DNA of 64,000 nt from Blasia pusilla (taxonomy: Eukaryota > Marchantiophyta > Marchantiopsida > Blasiales), in contig CM114271.1 in the NCBI GenBank assembly GCA_050084515.1, forward strand, positions 68,448,001 through 68,512,000. The letters are read 5' to 3'. Below are positions 11,991 to 22,627 of the stretch, in pieces; the stretch's first letter is position 1, and the number at the start of each line of letters is the position of its first letter. Position numbers and translations under genes: made by a program. Under the pieces are notes generated by a model. It was not told the DNA's origin. It ran no database searches and saw nothing but the letters and a program-made list of their open reading frames with translations.

Positions 11991-12226
11991 TTATACAAGT
12001 GGCCCCTTGAGTCGCGGGAATGGATGAGTGAGTTGCCAAAATGTGGTTGTTTTTATTACCAAAATTGTTGTTAAATATAAATCTATAAAGCCTCCTAACT
12101 CCAATGTGGAGTCAACTCTACCACCAAATAAGATCCCACGATCTAAACTACCTCTCAAGTAACGCAAAACCCACTTCACTGTTTCTTAGTGAGATTTACC
12201 AGGGTTTGACATAAATCTACTCAAAA

Positions 12227-12585
12227 TGGTCAAAAGCAAGCTTGAGGGGTACTAAAAAGTCTCCATTTTCTCCACAAAAAGGACCTACTCCTTTTTAAAC
12301 ATTCCAAGAATATTCCAAAATGACCAAAATGTGACATGTAATTGCCATGATTGTTTTGATGAGATTGAAAGGTTAGATCTTGCATGCCAAATCTTTGGAA
12401 GTGTGTCCAAATGTTTTGGAAGTCTAGAAGTGTGCCCAATCTGTTTGGAAGTGTCCCCAACCTTTTTGGGAGTGAGTTTAACTAAATCTTAATGATATTC
12501 CCCTGTCCTTTTGTTATCCTTTTTTGGTGGGCTAGTCCTTAGTCCTCATTCGCCCTTTGGTACCTCTCAATCTTGCACTTGACCA
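12227..12585. mobile_element. MITE-like element, 359 bp, member 1
   Basis: The ends are inverted: TGGTCAAAAGCAAGCTTGAG at 12227 pairs with TGGTCAAGTGCAAGATTGAG read on the minus strand from 12585, followed by GGTAC on both sides. It separates the GSLMYAM and KWVLRYLRG parts of the copia reverse transcriptase/RNase H, so it inserted after copia arrived. There is no coding capacity. Internal short repeats contain GAAGTGTGTCC/GTGCCC phrases. A related member is at 29325-29667. Target duplication is not resolved. Confidence 0.65.
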
Positions 12586-12677
12586 AATACTAACAGATTG
12601 GGCAATGTCAAGTCTGGTGCATGTCATAGCATACATCAAACTACCCAAACATTATCATAATGAACTAATTGCATCGC

Positions 12678-12680
<3 letters not shown>

Positions 12681-12762
<82 letters not shown>
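12681..12762 (+). repeat. (TC)41 microsatellite
   Basis: Eighty-two bases of uninterrupted TC dinucleotide lie inside the copia reverse transcriptase region. The right copy has only 24 bases, (TC)12, at 45662-45685. A plus-strand ORF over it is an artefact. Confidence 0.98.
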
Positions 12763-12765
<3 letters not shown>

Positions 12766-15700
12766 AGAAGTTCAATCACTCTTTGAGCATTTGAAAAGGG
12801 AAGCCAATGGAGTACTTACTTGTTTTGCATTCTCCATCCCATCCTTGACAAGTACTTTATCTAGATACTTCCTCTGAGGCAATCATAGTTGTTTTTGCTT
12901 CCTATCGCGATGAATCTCCATCCCTAAAATCTTCTTGGCATGACCCAAGTCCTTCATTGAAAACTTCTTGCTCAACTTTGCTTTCAAATATGCAATATGA
13001 GACTTATTCTCAGTGGCAGTCAACATGTCATCCACATAGAGTCCCAACACAATGTAACCAAACCGCTTGGAATTCTCCACCTCCTTCATGTAAATGCAAC
13101 AATCATGTTCACTCCGGGTGAACCCTTGAGATCACATGAAGGAATCAAACCATTTGTTCCATTGTCTAGGACTATGGTTCAAACCATATAAGGAGCGCAA
13201 GAGTAAACATGCTTAGTGTTTAATTATTCTTCTCCTCAACAAAACCTTCTGGTTGTGCTATATAAATCTCTTCATCAAGCAAACCATGTAGGAACGTAGT
13301 AATCACATTAATTTGATCTAATTTTAGATCATAGAATGCTACAATTGCAAGTAAAACACAGATAGTAGCGAGTTTCTCTTGAGGCAAATCCACTAGGCGC
13401 CATGTTGAGTTCTTATGCAAAGAACCCAACTCCCTAAACCCACTTATTCTTCTCTAGAGAGTTCATAGCTTCATCATAGCTAGAAGGATCTTCATCCTCT
13501 ACGAGTAAAATTACACCGGGATCATCCTCTTGCTCAACCAAATGAACACGAGGATTTGCAAAACCAAATCTATCAGGGGGTTGGCCAAGATTAACCCTCG
13601 TAGAATGTCACAATTGAGGGGCTACATCTCTGTTAGAGGGACCAACATCATGCTCAACACCTTCAAGCTCCACCATGGTAGGCTCTTCCACCTGTTCCTC
13701 CTAATTATCCCACGGTCTTGACAACCATGCTTTGTAAAAAACAACATTTCTACTCACAATTGCGTTACAATCAATAGGGTCTAGCCCTCCTACCCAGGAC
13801 TAAAGCCTAGAAAAATGCATTTCCGAGACTTGGGATTCAACTTAGACATGTGTGCGCTCTATGTGAACATAAGCAATACAACCAAAAACCCAAAGTCTAG
13901 ATTAATCAACAAGTCTCTTATACCACAACTCAAATGGAGTTTGCATCAATTTACTACTATGCGGTGATAGGTTGTAAACATATGTAGCTTGATTCATAGC
14001 TTCAACCCAAAACCCTTGAGGTAACTTGGACTTACTCAGCATGCTACATGCTTTTTCCAATAACATGTGATTCAACCATTCTTTGGTATAGTAAAATGAT
14101 GCTTTAATCTAATATCACGACCAAAATAATCAAACTCATTAGATCTATATTCATCCCCAATATTTGTCCATATATATATCTCAACGCCTTCCCAGTTTGT
14201 AGCTCCACCATGGCCTTCCGATCCATTCTTTGAAGATCTCAAAGATTTGAGACTTCTCCTTCATGTAGTATAGCCAACTTATCTGAGAGTAATCATGAAC
14301 AAACGTCACAAAATATCTGGCTCCACCCAATGATTGCACTAGCGCTAGCTATACCCCAAACATATGAATGTAGACTCTTAAGAATTTCATGAGAATGGTA
14401 AGAACTAGAATTGAAACTAACTCTTTTCTGCTTGCCAAGAATGCAATCTTCACAAAAAGAGAGTTTATCAAATTGTGCACCTTCTAGCAATTTCCTATTT
14501 TCCAAGGATGTCAATCCTTTACCACTCAAGTGCCTCAAATGTGCATGCCATAAATCAATTGCAGATGTGCGACTTGATGTTGACGGTGGTTCAAGTGAAG
14601 CTGATGTAGATGCTACTACATCTAAACGTTCCACCATAGAATCCACATACTCCACCATAGGAGCAATCACATCTCCTTCCAAGATGTACAAGTTGTTCTA
14701 TCATTGCCCTTTGAGAAAAGATTTAGAATCTTTCACTACAAAAAGCACACCATCATGTGCATGGATTTGTGATATATCGGGTTTCAAAGCGCCAAGAGAG
14801 ATCAAATTCTTACTAATGTCTGGAATGTGTCTAACGTGAGTAAGTTGTCTCACAGCACCATCAAACATACAGAATTTAATAGTCCATATTCCAATGATTT
14901 CACATCGAACACCATTGCCAACCTCCACACTACTAGTACATTGGTGATAAGTTGAGAATAGAGAATGCTTTGGACACACGTGATAAGAGGAACCCGAATC
15001 CAACATCCATTTATTATTATACACCAAATTGACAACACTAACTTCAGCATCATCCTTGTCATCAACAATCACTATCCCAGTTGAAGATGAAGATGCACCA
15101 TTGTAAACACGAAGCTTAGGCTTTTTCAAAGAAGGACAAGCACTCTTAGTGTGCCCCGTCTCATGACAATGCCAACATTAAACTCCCTTACTATGGGATT
15201 TAGACTCAGATCTATTATGAGATCTACATCTAAATTGATTTGTAGAACGTTCAGTTTGCCTTCCTCAAACCATCAATGCACTAGACTCATCATTCGGTGA
15301 AGCATAATGTTGTTTTCTCCAATCAGCCAGAATTGTAGCCTTCACGTCATGTAGCTTTAACGTGACCTTGTCATGTGTGATGATAATAACAATTGTTTGA
15401 TAACTTCGAGGAAGTGACATCAACAAATACATTGCTAGATACTTCTCTACCAACTTTTCTCCCGCCATAGTGACCTCATGAACAATCTCATCAAATGTAC
15501 TTAGATGATCACGCATGCGTTACCTCCTTTTGTTAGCTTCAACTTGAATAGTCACTCCATTTGGTAGATCTGAGTAGTCATTGATTTATACGGTACAATT
15601 GAGCGGCGTGTCCCAAATCTTCTTAGCATTACGATCCATCCCCAAAATATTCTTGAGAATATTTTTGGCCAAGAAAATTTCAATAGTACTACACGCTTGC

Positions 15701-16079
15701 AAAAACATGTCCTCCCATTCCTCATCTATGAGATTGGAAGGATTATTGATACCAGTGATCGATGGTCTTCTCAAGACCTTGTTGGATCAACACATTGGTC
15801 ACCTTTATACTCCAAAGGCTAAAGTTGACCTTCCCATCAAACTTCTCTACCTCAAACTTGGGAGCTAACGGCTTTCCAGAAGCCATGGATGTTAATTACT
15901 AAGCACAAAAAACAAACACAGAAGTTCTTCACCAAGTCCTTCCAAATGATCAACTTCAAAATAATGTGGTTATCCACCCTTTTGGGATGTGATCAAAAAG
16001 GAAAAGTAAAACTTATTTTCCAAAATTGGAAAAAATAAGCACCAAAATGTAGCATTTGAAATTATGAACCCAAATCTGA

Positions 16080-16426
16080 AGACAATTTTCCAAACAGACT
16101 TCTAATAAGAAAGTTCTCACAAAAATAATGTTGTCATTCGGGTTCCACCAAGTCTTGGTCGGGTTGAGATTTTCTCGACCCTCCACCAACCCTCAGCGGA
16201 ATGAGATTGTCTTGACCCTCCGCAGACCCTTTTTCAGGTAGAGATCGTCTCGACCCTCCACAGACCCTCCGTCGGCCCTCCTCTTCCTTGCGTAACTTCA
16301 AACAACATGAGCCTTGAGTTTTATGGACTTCCACAAGCCCATGTATAGAGGAGCAAACATCTAACCCTAGTTAAGAAAAACATTTTAGAGTTTTTGGTTG
16401 TGTTAACACAAGACCCAAGAGTAAAT
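16080..16426. other. Probable copia-flanking/LTR-like sequence with three ~38-bp repeats
   Basis: Right after the duplication edge, three imperfect units containing GAGATYNTCTCGACCCTCC start at about 16166, 16203 and 16241. The position just outside the minus-strand copia gag start suggests leader or LTR sequence, but no TG...CA ends or primer-binding site can be fixed. Confidence 0.35.
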
Positions 16427-17172
16427 CTTATCACTTGAAAACTCACAACTCTTGACTTAATCATAGGGAATCCATATCCACGCCCAAAATGAATCAGATC
16501 AAATGAATTTCAATACAATCATTTCTCAAAATTAGGTCTCTTCATAAAAAACTAATCAAAGTTTAACAATCAGGTTCACTAGAAAAAATTGTCAAAAGCC
16601 ATGATAGGAGAAGAAAAAACATGCATATACTTTGATTACTAAAATGCTAACTTATACTCTACTTGTGATTCACATGCACAATTTGGAATTGTTGAAATCA
16701 GAAAAACTCTTTCCAAGGAATGACTTTGGTTAGCATGATAAGCATGTTTGAGTTTACCATCAATTTTGATTAATCCATCTCAAACATCTTATCTAACATA
16801 GCTTGTCAAATAAAATGATACAATATCTTCAATACGTTTCATTCTATTGTCCATTATCTAGTTACATTTGTTCTCAATCTTGAGTTAGAGCACTTTGACT
16901 ATCACCATGGAAGAAGAGCTCTCATGTACCTATCCCATTTCACTAAAACCGATTCAACCAAATCATGAATCATCTCAAAGGAATTCTCAACAACAACGCG
17001 TGCATATTCAACTTATGTTATTGACAATGATCCAATCCACTGGCTATTATGTACATCTCCAACAATTCACCCACCACCTAGTGTGAATATATATCCTCTC
17101 ATAGACCATCTTTCATCTAGATACCCTTGAGTCAACATCAACATAACCAAGGAGAGATTTTGCTTTGCACAA
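16427..17172 (-). repeat. Left arm of an inverted repeat of copia 3'-end sequence
   Basis: This arm matches the reverse complement of 17808-18573, for example GGTCTCTTCATAAAAA, CTCAATCTTGAGTTA and ACCCACCACCTAGTGTGAAT. On the minus strand the inner part resembles copia RNase H: ILRYLKDTIDHYGLC just inside, then GYVDVDS where active elements have an SDADWAGD-type box. The arms differ by indels and substitutions. Confidence 0.7.
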
Positions 17173-17807
17173 TTTGCATCAAACAAAGACCATAGTGATC
17201 TATTGTATCCTTGAGATACCTAAGAATCCAGGAAGAGAAAGATCCCAATCACTAGTGAAAATAATGTACTTTGGCACCAACAAATCTTATCCAAACTAGT
17301 CATTTTAACAAAAGAATATTAGCCCATTTTAGTCCAACTAACTCGTTAAGAATTAGAGTCAATTCCTAACAAACATTTTTCATCTTGAATCATTGCTTTC
17401 CAAAAATATTGAGAGAAGCTATTGAATTTTAGATGCATCGTTGAAAATATGCAAACAGGTTTAATTACAATCTTATTGATAACATTAAAATGATTAGCAC
17501 AATCATAGAGTATCTAAATTGAGTGATAGAGGCATTCATTCTATATGAAGGATAGCAATGATTCAAGATGAGGCAAATGGCAATGTTTTTGGAATTGACA
17601 AAAATGTTCAGAGTTAGTTAGTTGGCCTAACTTGGGTTAATAACCCTTAAAGTTATGGATAAGAATGGGCCCATTCTTTTGTTAAAATCTTAGTTCCCCT
17701 TCTTAGGGTATTTGGGAGGAAGCTTTCTCTTTCATTTTACATAGTGATTGGGATGCTATGAATCCTTCATGAGTTTCTCCACAATGGGGTCTTTTGTTTT
17801 ACAAAGC

Positions 17808-18573
17808 AAAATCTCTCTGGTTATGTTGATGTTGACTCCGGGATCTAGATGAAAGATGGTCTATGAGAGGATTATATTCACACTAGGTGGTGGGTTTGGG
17901 TTTTGGAGATGTACATAATAGAAGTGTATGGGAGTGTTCTTCGTGTTGATCATGGCCATGGATTGATCATTGTTCGACGATTGGTTGATTTGTTAGGAAT
18001 GCGTTGTTGTTGAAATTCCTTTGAGATAGATTCATGAGCACGGTTTTCTCTAATGGTGATAGTCAAACTCTTCTTCCTTGTTTCCATTGTTGCTATAACT
18101 CAAGATTGAGAACAAATGAAAATTGAGTTATTGTATCATTTTAGAGCAAGATTGAAGAGTAGATGGCAAAAATTTTCTTTGTTGATCTATATTAATCAAG
18201 AATGAGATGGAGGCTCATGACCTTGTGGATTAGGACGCCTCAAACATGCTCATATCATGCTCGGAGAGGCTCATTGGAAAGAGATTGACATCTGATTTCA
18301 ACAATGTATGCATGCTTCTGAATCGGATCAAGCTATAAGTAAGTTAGTTATAGCTAATCAAAGTATGCAGTCTTTTTTTCTTCTCACGGTTTTTGACAAT
18401 TTTTCAGTAAATGATTAGTGGAAACATTTTGATTAGTTTTTATGAAGAGACCTGAATTTTGAGAAATTTGATTTGATTGAGAATCATTTGATCTTGATTG
18501 ATTTTAGAGTGGATATGGATTGGTATTGATTGGTCAAGAGTTGTTGTATTTACTTTTCTTGTGATAAGATTGG
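17808..18573 (+). repeat. Right arm of the copia 3'-end inverted repeat
   Basis: This is the inverted partner of 16427-17172. Reading plus strand, LSGYVDVDSG and a LGGGF-like segment mark the degraded copia RNase H. About 635 bases (17173-17807) separate the arms; they hold more copia-like AT-rich sequence and no intact frame. Confidence 0.7.
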
Positions 18574-19040
18574 AACAAAGTTACTCTAAAGATAGATCTG
18601 GAAAGTGAGAAATGTTTTTCTAGCTGGAAATAGCTTCTCAAATGCTTTCCAACGACGTGAGTGAAACTTTCTCACAACTATTATAACCATGAGTTCTCTT
18701 GAGAGATAGGAGGAGCTTTGCTAAGGCATAGTAAAGCATGTTGGTGTTTTCGTGGACGTAGTCGCACCGAAGGTGAACTACGTATGATCTCTTGTGTCGA
18801 CCAGATCGTTGAATGGTGTGTCACATGTGCATAGCATTTTTTCTCAACATAAGTATCCATTTTGAACTAATTTTTATAGTTATTACCATAAGAATAAGAG
18901 AACTTTTAATAGCAAAACACAAGTAACAAGGGGTTAAAGGGAGAAAATCATGCTTACAGGGGGTACGCTTAATTTACATGGAGTGAGGGCCCATGGACCA
19001 AAGGCAAGAGATCCCAAAAACGGAAACCCAGGAGGAACAA
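18574..19040. other. No gene recognised
   Basis: AT-rich sequence to about 18960, then a change to GC-balanced sequence where the minus-strand gene and its dyad repeats begin. It may include the 3' exons or UTR of that gene, but none is identified. Confidence 0.3.
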
Positions 19041-19112
19041 AGAGGTTATAGTAGAGGTAGTGTCTCGCCGGTTGCTTTCGGCCAAAAACATCCTAACCCA
19101 TTCATCAATCGA

Positions 19113-19204
19113 GCAACTCGTCGGAGTCCGACAAGTTGCATTTGGCCAAAATCATCCCAAAAACAATGGCGACTCAAACAACTTGTCGGAGTCCGACGGT
19201 TTGC
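19113..19204. repeat. Two dyad-symmetric units, 66 bp apart, same family as the 20.8-21.4 kb array
   Basis: 19113-19139 reads GCAACTCGTCGGA, G, TCCGACAAGTTGC. 19179-19204 reads CAACTTGTCGGA, G, TCCGACGGTTTGC. Each is a near-perfect palindrome about one centre base, and their start-to-start distance is 66. A partial unit (GCCGGTTGC) lies near 19067. They fall directly 3' of a consensus splice donor of the minus-strand gene, so they are probably intronic. Confidence 0.85.
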
Positions 19205-19217
19205 AGCAAGAAGAAAC

Positions 19218-20330
19218 TTACGTGTTCATGGCATGCATGGCCATCTCCACCGTCGCCATGTGATGAGGGTATGGATGAAGGACCACTGCCTTCACGCAAA
19301 ATTGTGCCTCCAAGAAGTTTGGGCGCTCCTCTGCAAACTTTGTCCACGCCATAAACCTGTGATTTCCATCCCAGATGAAGAAATGCAGATTCCTCATCCA
19401 GCTGAATTCCGTCCCCTCTACTTGCCTTCTGAATTCCTGATCTCTCATCCTCCAGAATGTGTCGAGCTTTTCCAAGTCCTCCTCCGTAACCAGTGCTTGG
19501 GTTCCATGCTCATCGTAAGGCTGAACATAGAACGGAGGGAAGTTGTCGATGTAGGATGCTGTCGCCGCCGATGGTTTGAGCTTCGCAATATCCTCGTCAG
19601 ACTGAATTTCGCGGACGTACTCCATTGTCCGCAATCGGCAGAGTGGAATTCTCGGGGCGTTGTGGCCCTCCATCAGTGCCATATGCTTTACCACTTGTCA
19701 CAACCGGGAAAAGATCAGTAAGCTACACTTAATTGCCAATGAATTGCAAGATGGGCCTTCACATAATTTAAAAAACCCAGATCCTCTCTTACCCGCTCAA
19801 AGATTGGGTCGGTTTTGACGACCAACCGCCGAGACAAAGTTAGTTGGCAAGTCCATTGAAACTCGTCGATCCGATAGAGGTCAATTTCTTCCGCTGGGCT
19901 TAGACACGAGGATGAACGCTCTCCTGCTTCTTTGGCAATGTCCACCATCTCCATGCTGGCGGTCCTCATGACCTCATCGTCCATGATTTGAACTTCGGCC
20001 GTTTCCGCTATATTGATTGTGTCCCTGAACTTCATCGGGACATTTTCGCATCTCAACACTTTCAATTGACGGGCGGTGTCGTCAATGGCTATTGCTTTTT
20101 CCCTCCTCACTTTAGCCAGTCTCGCTCTTCTTCTCACCAACGCGTCCAGACGCTTCTTTTTCGCTTTTGTCGGCGACCCTTTTCTTCAAGGCTGCGACAT
20201 CTCATCCTCTGCGTTTTGTTTATCGAACGCCTCTTGTACACGTTTGCAAGAAGCTCCTGGTTGTGCATCTCCGCTTCCCTTTCCCACTCCTCGATTTCTT
20301 CTGCCTTATCTCATTTGCGAACGAGGCCCC
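19218..20330 (-). CDS. Protein with ParB/sulfiredoxin-like DGNHR motif (partial, one break)
   Basis: Two minus-strand frames make one coding unit: 20140-19715 (ARLAKVRREKAIAIDDTAR to AHLAIHW) and 19694-19218. The break at about 19700 is either a short intron or a frameshift. A third frame upstream (to about 20330) continues a basic, coiled segment with another shift near 20185. The second frame has IPLCRLRTMEYVREIQ, then YVQP, and FFIWDGNHRFMAW at residues about 104-117. Position and shape of the xGxHR box recall the ParB/sulfiredoxin fold, an inference only. The frame ends in ATGAACAC followed by GTAAGTTTC, a good splice donor, so further exons lie below 19218. A TATA box is at 20664-20671. 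The true start codon is unknown. Confidence 0.45.
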
Positions 20331-20663
20331 TGGAGATGGTGACGCAGAGTCCTAATGGACTTGGGAGTGAAGCTCCCGGACTTGTTTGCTTGAGCTTTTT
20401 CCTCGTCATTTTTCCCAGAAATTCCTCCCACCTATGTCCACGATGAATCGCTTGATCAGTCGCCTTGCTGATGTCGAGATGAGTCGCCTTGATGGGTAGC
20501 TCGAATCGTCTCGCGATCGTTTGGTCGAACCGTCTTGCTCTCGTTCGCTTGTATCGTCTCGCAATGACTCGCCGTGTGAAGCGCCCCTTGGTATCTGATC
20601 AGCTCTGCGCGGGAGAGCAATAGAGATCGTGAAATGAAAAACCGGAAAAAAGTATTTCTCCCC

Positions 20664-20671
20664 TATTTATA
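20664..20671 (-). promoter_or_regulatory. TATA box of the minus-strand DGNHR gene
   Basis: The minus strand reads GTATAAATAG here, a canonical plant TATA box. It lies about 330 bases upstream of the first coding signal and directly beside the dyad array. The opposite gene has its own TATA about 955 bases away, making a divergent pair. Confidence 0.55.
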
Positions 20672-20760
20672 CTTTTCTAGCCGTTGGGCTGACCGTTGGG
20701 TCGCATTGTTCTTCCGTCGGCGACGTGCCGGCCGTTACGGAAGTCTGGACGTGAAAAATG

Positions 20761-21444
20761 GCAACCCGTCGGAGTCCGACAGGTTGCGCGCCTCCGCCGT
20801 CCTGGGACGATAATGCGAGGTGCACGAGCAACCCGTCAGAGACCGACAGGTTGAGCGCCTCCGCCGTCTTCGGACAAGAACGGGAGGTACCCGCGCAACC
20901 CGTCGGAGATCGACAGGTTGCGCGCCTCCGCCGTCTTCGGACAAGAACGGGACGTAACCGCGCAACCCGTCGGAGACCGTTGGGTTGCACGCTTCCCTCG
21001 TCAAGGGTTAACAACCTGGGCTTTCCGCGCAACTCGTCGGAGGCCGACAGGTTGCACGCTTCCTTCATGTAAGCGAAACAAGGGGAGGCCCTTGCGCAAC
21101 CCGTCGGAGGGCGACGGGTTGCACGCCTCGCCGTCTTTGGGCAAGAAGGTGCGGCACCCGTGGAACTCGTAGAGAACAGATGCTTTGCACGCTTCCTTCA
21201 TGTAAGTGTTACACCATGAGATAATTGGGCAACCCGTCTGATGTTGACGGGTTGCAAGCCTCCGCCATCTTCGGGAAAGAAGGAGCGGTATCCGAGCAAC
21301 TCCTTGGAGAGCGATGGGTTTCCAGCTTCGATCATGTTTGCGTTTCAAGGTAAGGCACAAGCGTGCAACCCGTCCAAAGTCGACGGGTTGTAGGCTTCGC
21401 TTAGCTTGGGTTAATAGTTGAGTAACCAGGACTCCGACGGGTTC
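20761..21444. repeat. Tandem array of 67-bp units, each with a ~27-bp dyad
   Basis: Unit starts at 20761, 20828, 20895, 20962, 21029, 21096, 21162, 21229, 21296 and 21365 give a period of 67 with one- or two-base slips; a half unit ends near 21444. Each begins with GCAACCCGTCGGA, a centre base, then NCCGACGGGTTGC-like sequence, so the two 13-base arms pair. The ~40-base spacers fall into two kinds: CGCCTCCGCCGTCTTCGG-type and CGCTTCCTTCATGTAAG-type; the 21029-21365 units alternate between them. ORFs through the array read SPTGC/LRRVA repeats in several frames and are by-products. Confidence 0.9.
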
Positions 21445-21619
21445 CAACAAAATGAAGTGTGCTTCGCAACCCACGTCTTTGCTTCCCAAATCCTATAACA
21501 GATTGCAACAAAATTGAATCGGTTGCAACGGAATTGAATCCATTGTGTCAGACAATTTCACCTACCGAACTTCATCTTGTCAGTAAAATTCTGTCAGGAG
21601 TATCTGATTTCCTATTCAC

Positions 21620-21626
21620 TATAAAT
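21620..21626 (+). promoter_or_regulatory. TATA box of the plus-strand gene
   Basis: CTATAAATTAAAAA lies 58 bases before the ATG at 21678, with a pyrimidine-rich TCTCATTCTCACTCTCC leader between. It faces away from the TATA at 20664-20671, with the dyad array between them. Confidence 0.5.
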
Positions 21627-21677
21627 TAAAAATTCTCATTCTCATTCTCACTCTCCTCCCGTACAAAATTTCTGGGA

Positions 21678-21948
21678 ATGGATAATTATGTGAAGCTCAC
21701 TTGTGGCAGTCATCTGGTGGCCCTTCCTCAATCAGAAATCGTTCGACCGCAAGCTCTTGAGTCTTTCATAGCAGTGGATGAAAATTTTCTCTCTGTTCGA
21801 TTTCTTCTACAAATTGGAACCATCTTTGTATCCAAGGATGTTAGGGTGGACGGTACCGAGGACATAATAGGTGCGACAGTCCAGCCAGTGATTGCAGACC
21901 GTAAAGTATGGAATCTCCTACCTCTGGTCAAATCATTTTGGCAAACAT
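21678..21948 (+). CDS. First exon of an unrecognised plus-strand gene
   Basis: The ATG opens about 90 codons (MDNYVKLTCGSHLVALPQSE ... VWNLLPLVKSFWQTC) up to ACAT followed by GTAAGTAC, a strong splice donor at 21949. Reading on gives a stop within 15 codons, which supports splicing. The region between has no stops, a good TATA and a pyrimidine leader, so I believe it is a gene start. I recognise no domain. The next exon was not found in 21950-22450. Confidence 0.4.
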
Positions 21949-21949
21949 G

Positions 21950-22627
21950 TAAGTACATCCTTGCTTCAACTTCAAAACCTTGTGGGGGATGGTGACTAGA
22001 GTAACAGAATGAAGTTAAAATTAAAGTAGTATGGGGGAAGAGGATGGTTGCCACTCTTGTGGTGATGACGATGTCAACTTGACTGTCTTTGCTTTGACAT
22101 TAATGACATGAGAAGGAATGATCGAGCTTAATTTTGCTTTTTGGCGTGCTGGACAGCCTTGTCGTTTGCGCCGTATCTTGAGATGATGCCACAACGGTGA
22201 TGATGTCCAGCGCCAAAGGATGGACTATAGTACTTACTGTTCAGACGGAGGTTTTTGTCAACCCCAACTGTGCGTTGGTTGGTTCGTTCCTCGGTAGTGT
22301 GACTGTGTGTTCTTCCTCTACTTCTGGATTACACTTTTCTTTCAGCATGGTTGCGGAGATCGTGGAGTGATTCTATTTTTCCATCTATGAGCAGCGTGGT
22401 TGGTTCATAGGGTATCTATAAACAACTGGGCATAGAGCCACATCCGACACTCGAATGAAGTTTCAATCGGGAAACATAGTTACCATCACTTCTTTCCAAC
22501 ATGAAACCTTGAATGCAAAACAACCAATGAAATGATCACACAATTGTCCACCCACATTCAACACAACGAATGCTCTCACCTTCGCCAGAAATTCAACCAA
22601 CGTCGAACACAAAGCTCTGATATCCCT
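21950..22627. other. Possible intron or 3' part of the plus-strand gene; no exon fixed
   Basis: No convincing acceptor/frame pair was found. From about 22450 the sequence looks like minus-strand copia leader: the minus strand reads ATATCAGAGC at 22611-22620, close to a tRNA-Met primer-binding site. Confidence 0.3.

Larger units (their letters stand above)
11991..15886 (-). mobile_element. Ty1/copia polyprotein remnant, left copy
   Basis: Reading the minus strand from the ATG at 15886 (MASGKPLAPKFEVEKFDGK), the gag region runs to about 15265. A CX2CX4HX4C zinc knuckle (CWHCHETGHTKSAC) follows at about 15175-15130, then protease with WMLDSGSSYHVCP inside 15129-14701, and a GAG-pre-integrase segment with LWHAHLRHLSGKGL inside 14691-14293. 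Degraded integrase comes next, then reverse transcriptase pieces at 13429-13220 (FLHGLLDEEIYIAQPEGF) and 13089-12883 (the YVDD box in GLYVDDMLTA), followed by RKYLDKVL near 12880-12780 and GSLMYAMTCTR near 12640-12570. RNase H traces (KWVLRYLRGS) end near 11991. Many stops and shifts break it. A MITE and a (TC)41 tract lie inside. No primer-binding site or paired LTR is found, so it is a dead fragment. Confidence 0.9.
1..16079. repeat. Left copy of a ~16-kb direct segmental duplication
   Basis: Read base by base, this segment matches 32982-49009 in the same orientation, with scattered substitutions and many 1-3 base indels. Homology is already present at base 2, so the true left edge may lie outside the window. 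The right edge is sharp: both copies share sequence through 16079/49009, then this copy continues into copia-flanking sequence while the other enters gypsy gag. The segment carries a recombinase-like gene, a coiled-coil ORF, an Hce2 gene and a copia element. It could be a genuine duplication or two haplotypes placed in tandem by the assembler. Confidence 0.95.

Noticed and set aside
12557-12877. Plus-strand 106-codon ORF with a long SLSLSL run
   Set aside because: It is the translation of the (TC)n tract, antisense to copia.
14411-14839. Plus-strand 142-codon ORF, also in the right copy
   Set aside because: Antisense to the copia integrase/protease frames, which carry the recognisable motifs.
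20761-21444. The repeat-spacer look suggested a CRISPR array
   Set aside because: Spacers are related to each other rather than unique, there are no cas genes, and the context is a plant chromosome with TATA boxes and introns.
20667-21489. Minus-strand ORFs of 130-160 codons with SPTGC/GLRRVA repeats
   Set aside because: They follow the 67-bp repeat in several frames and both strands, so they reflect base composition and the dyads, not a protein.
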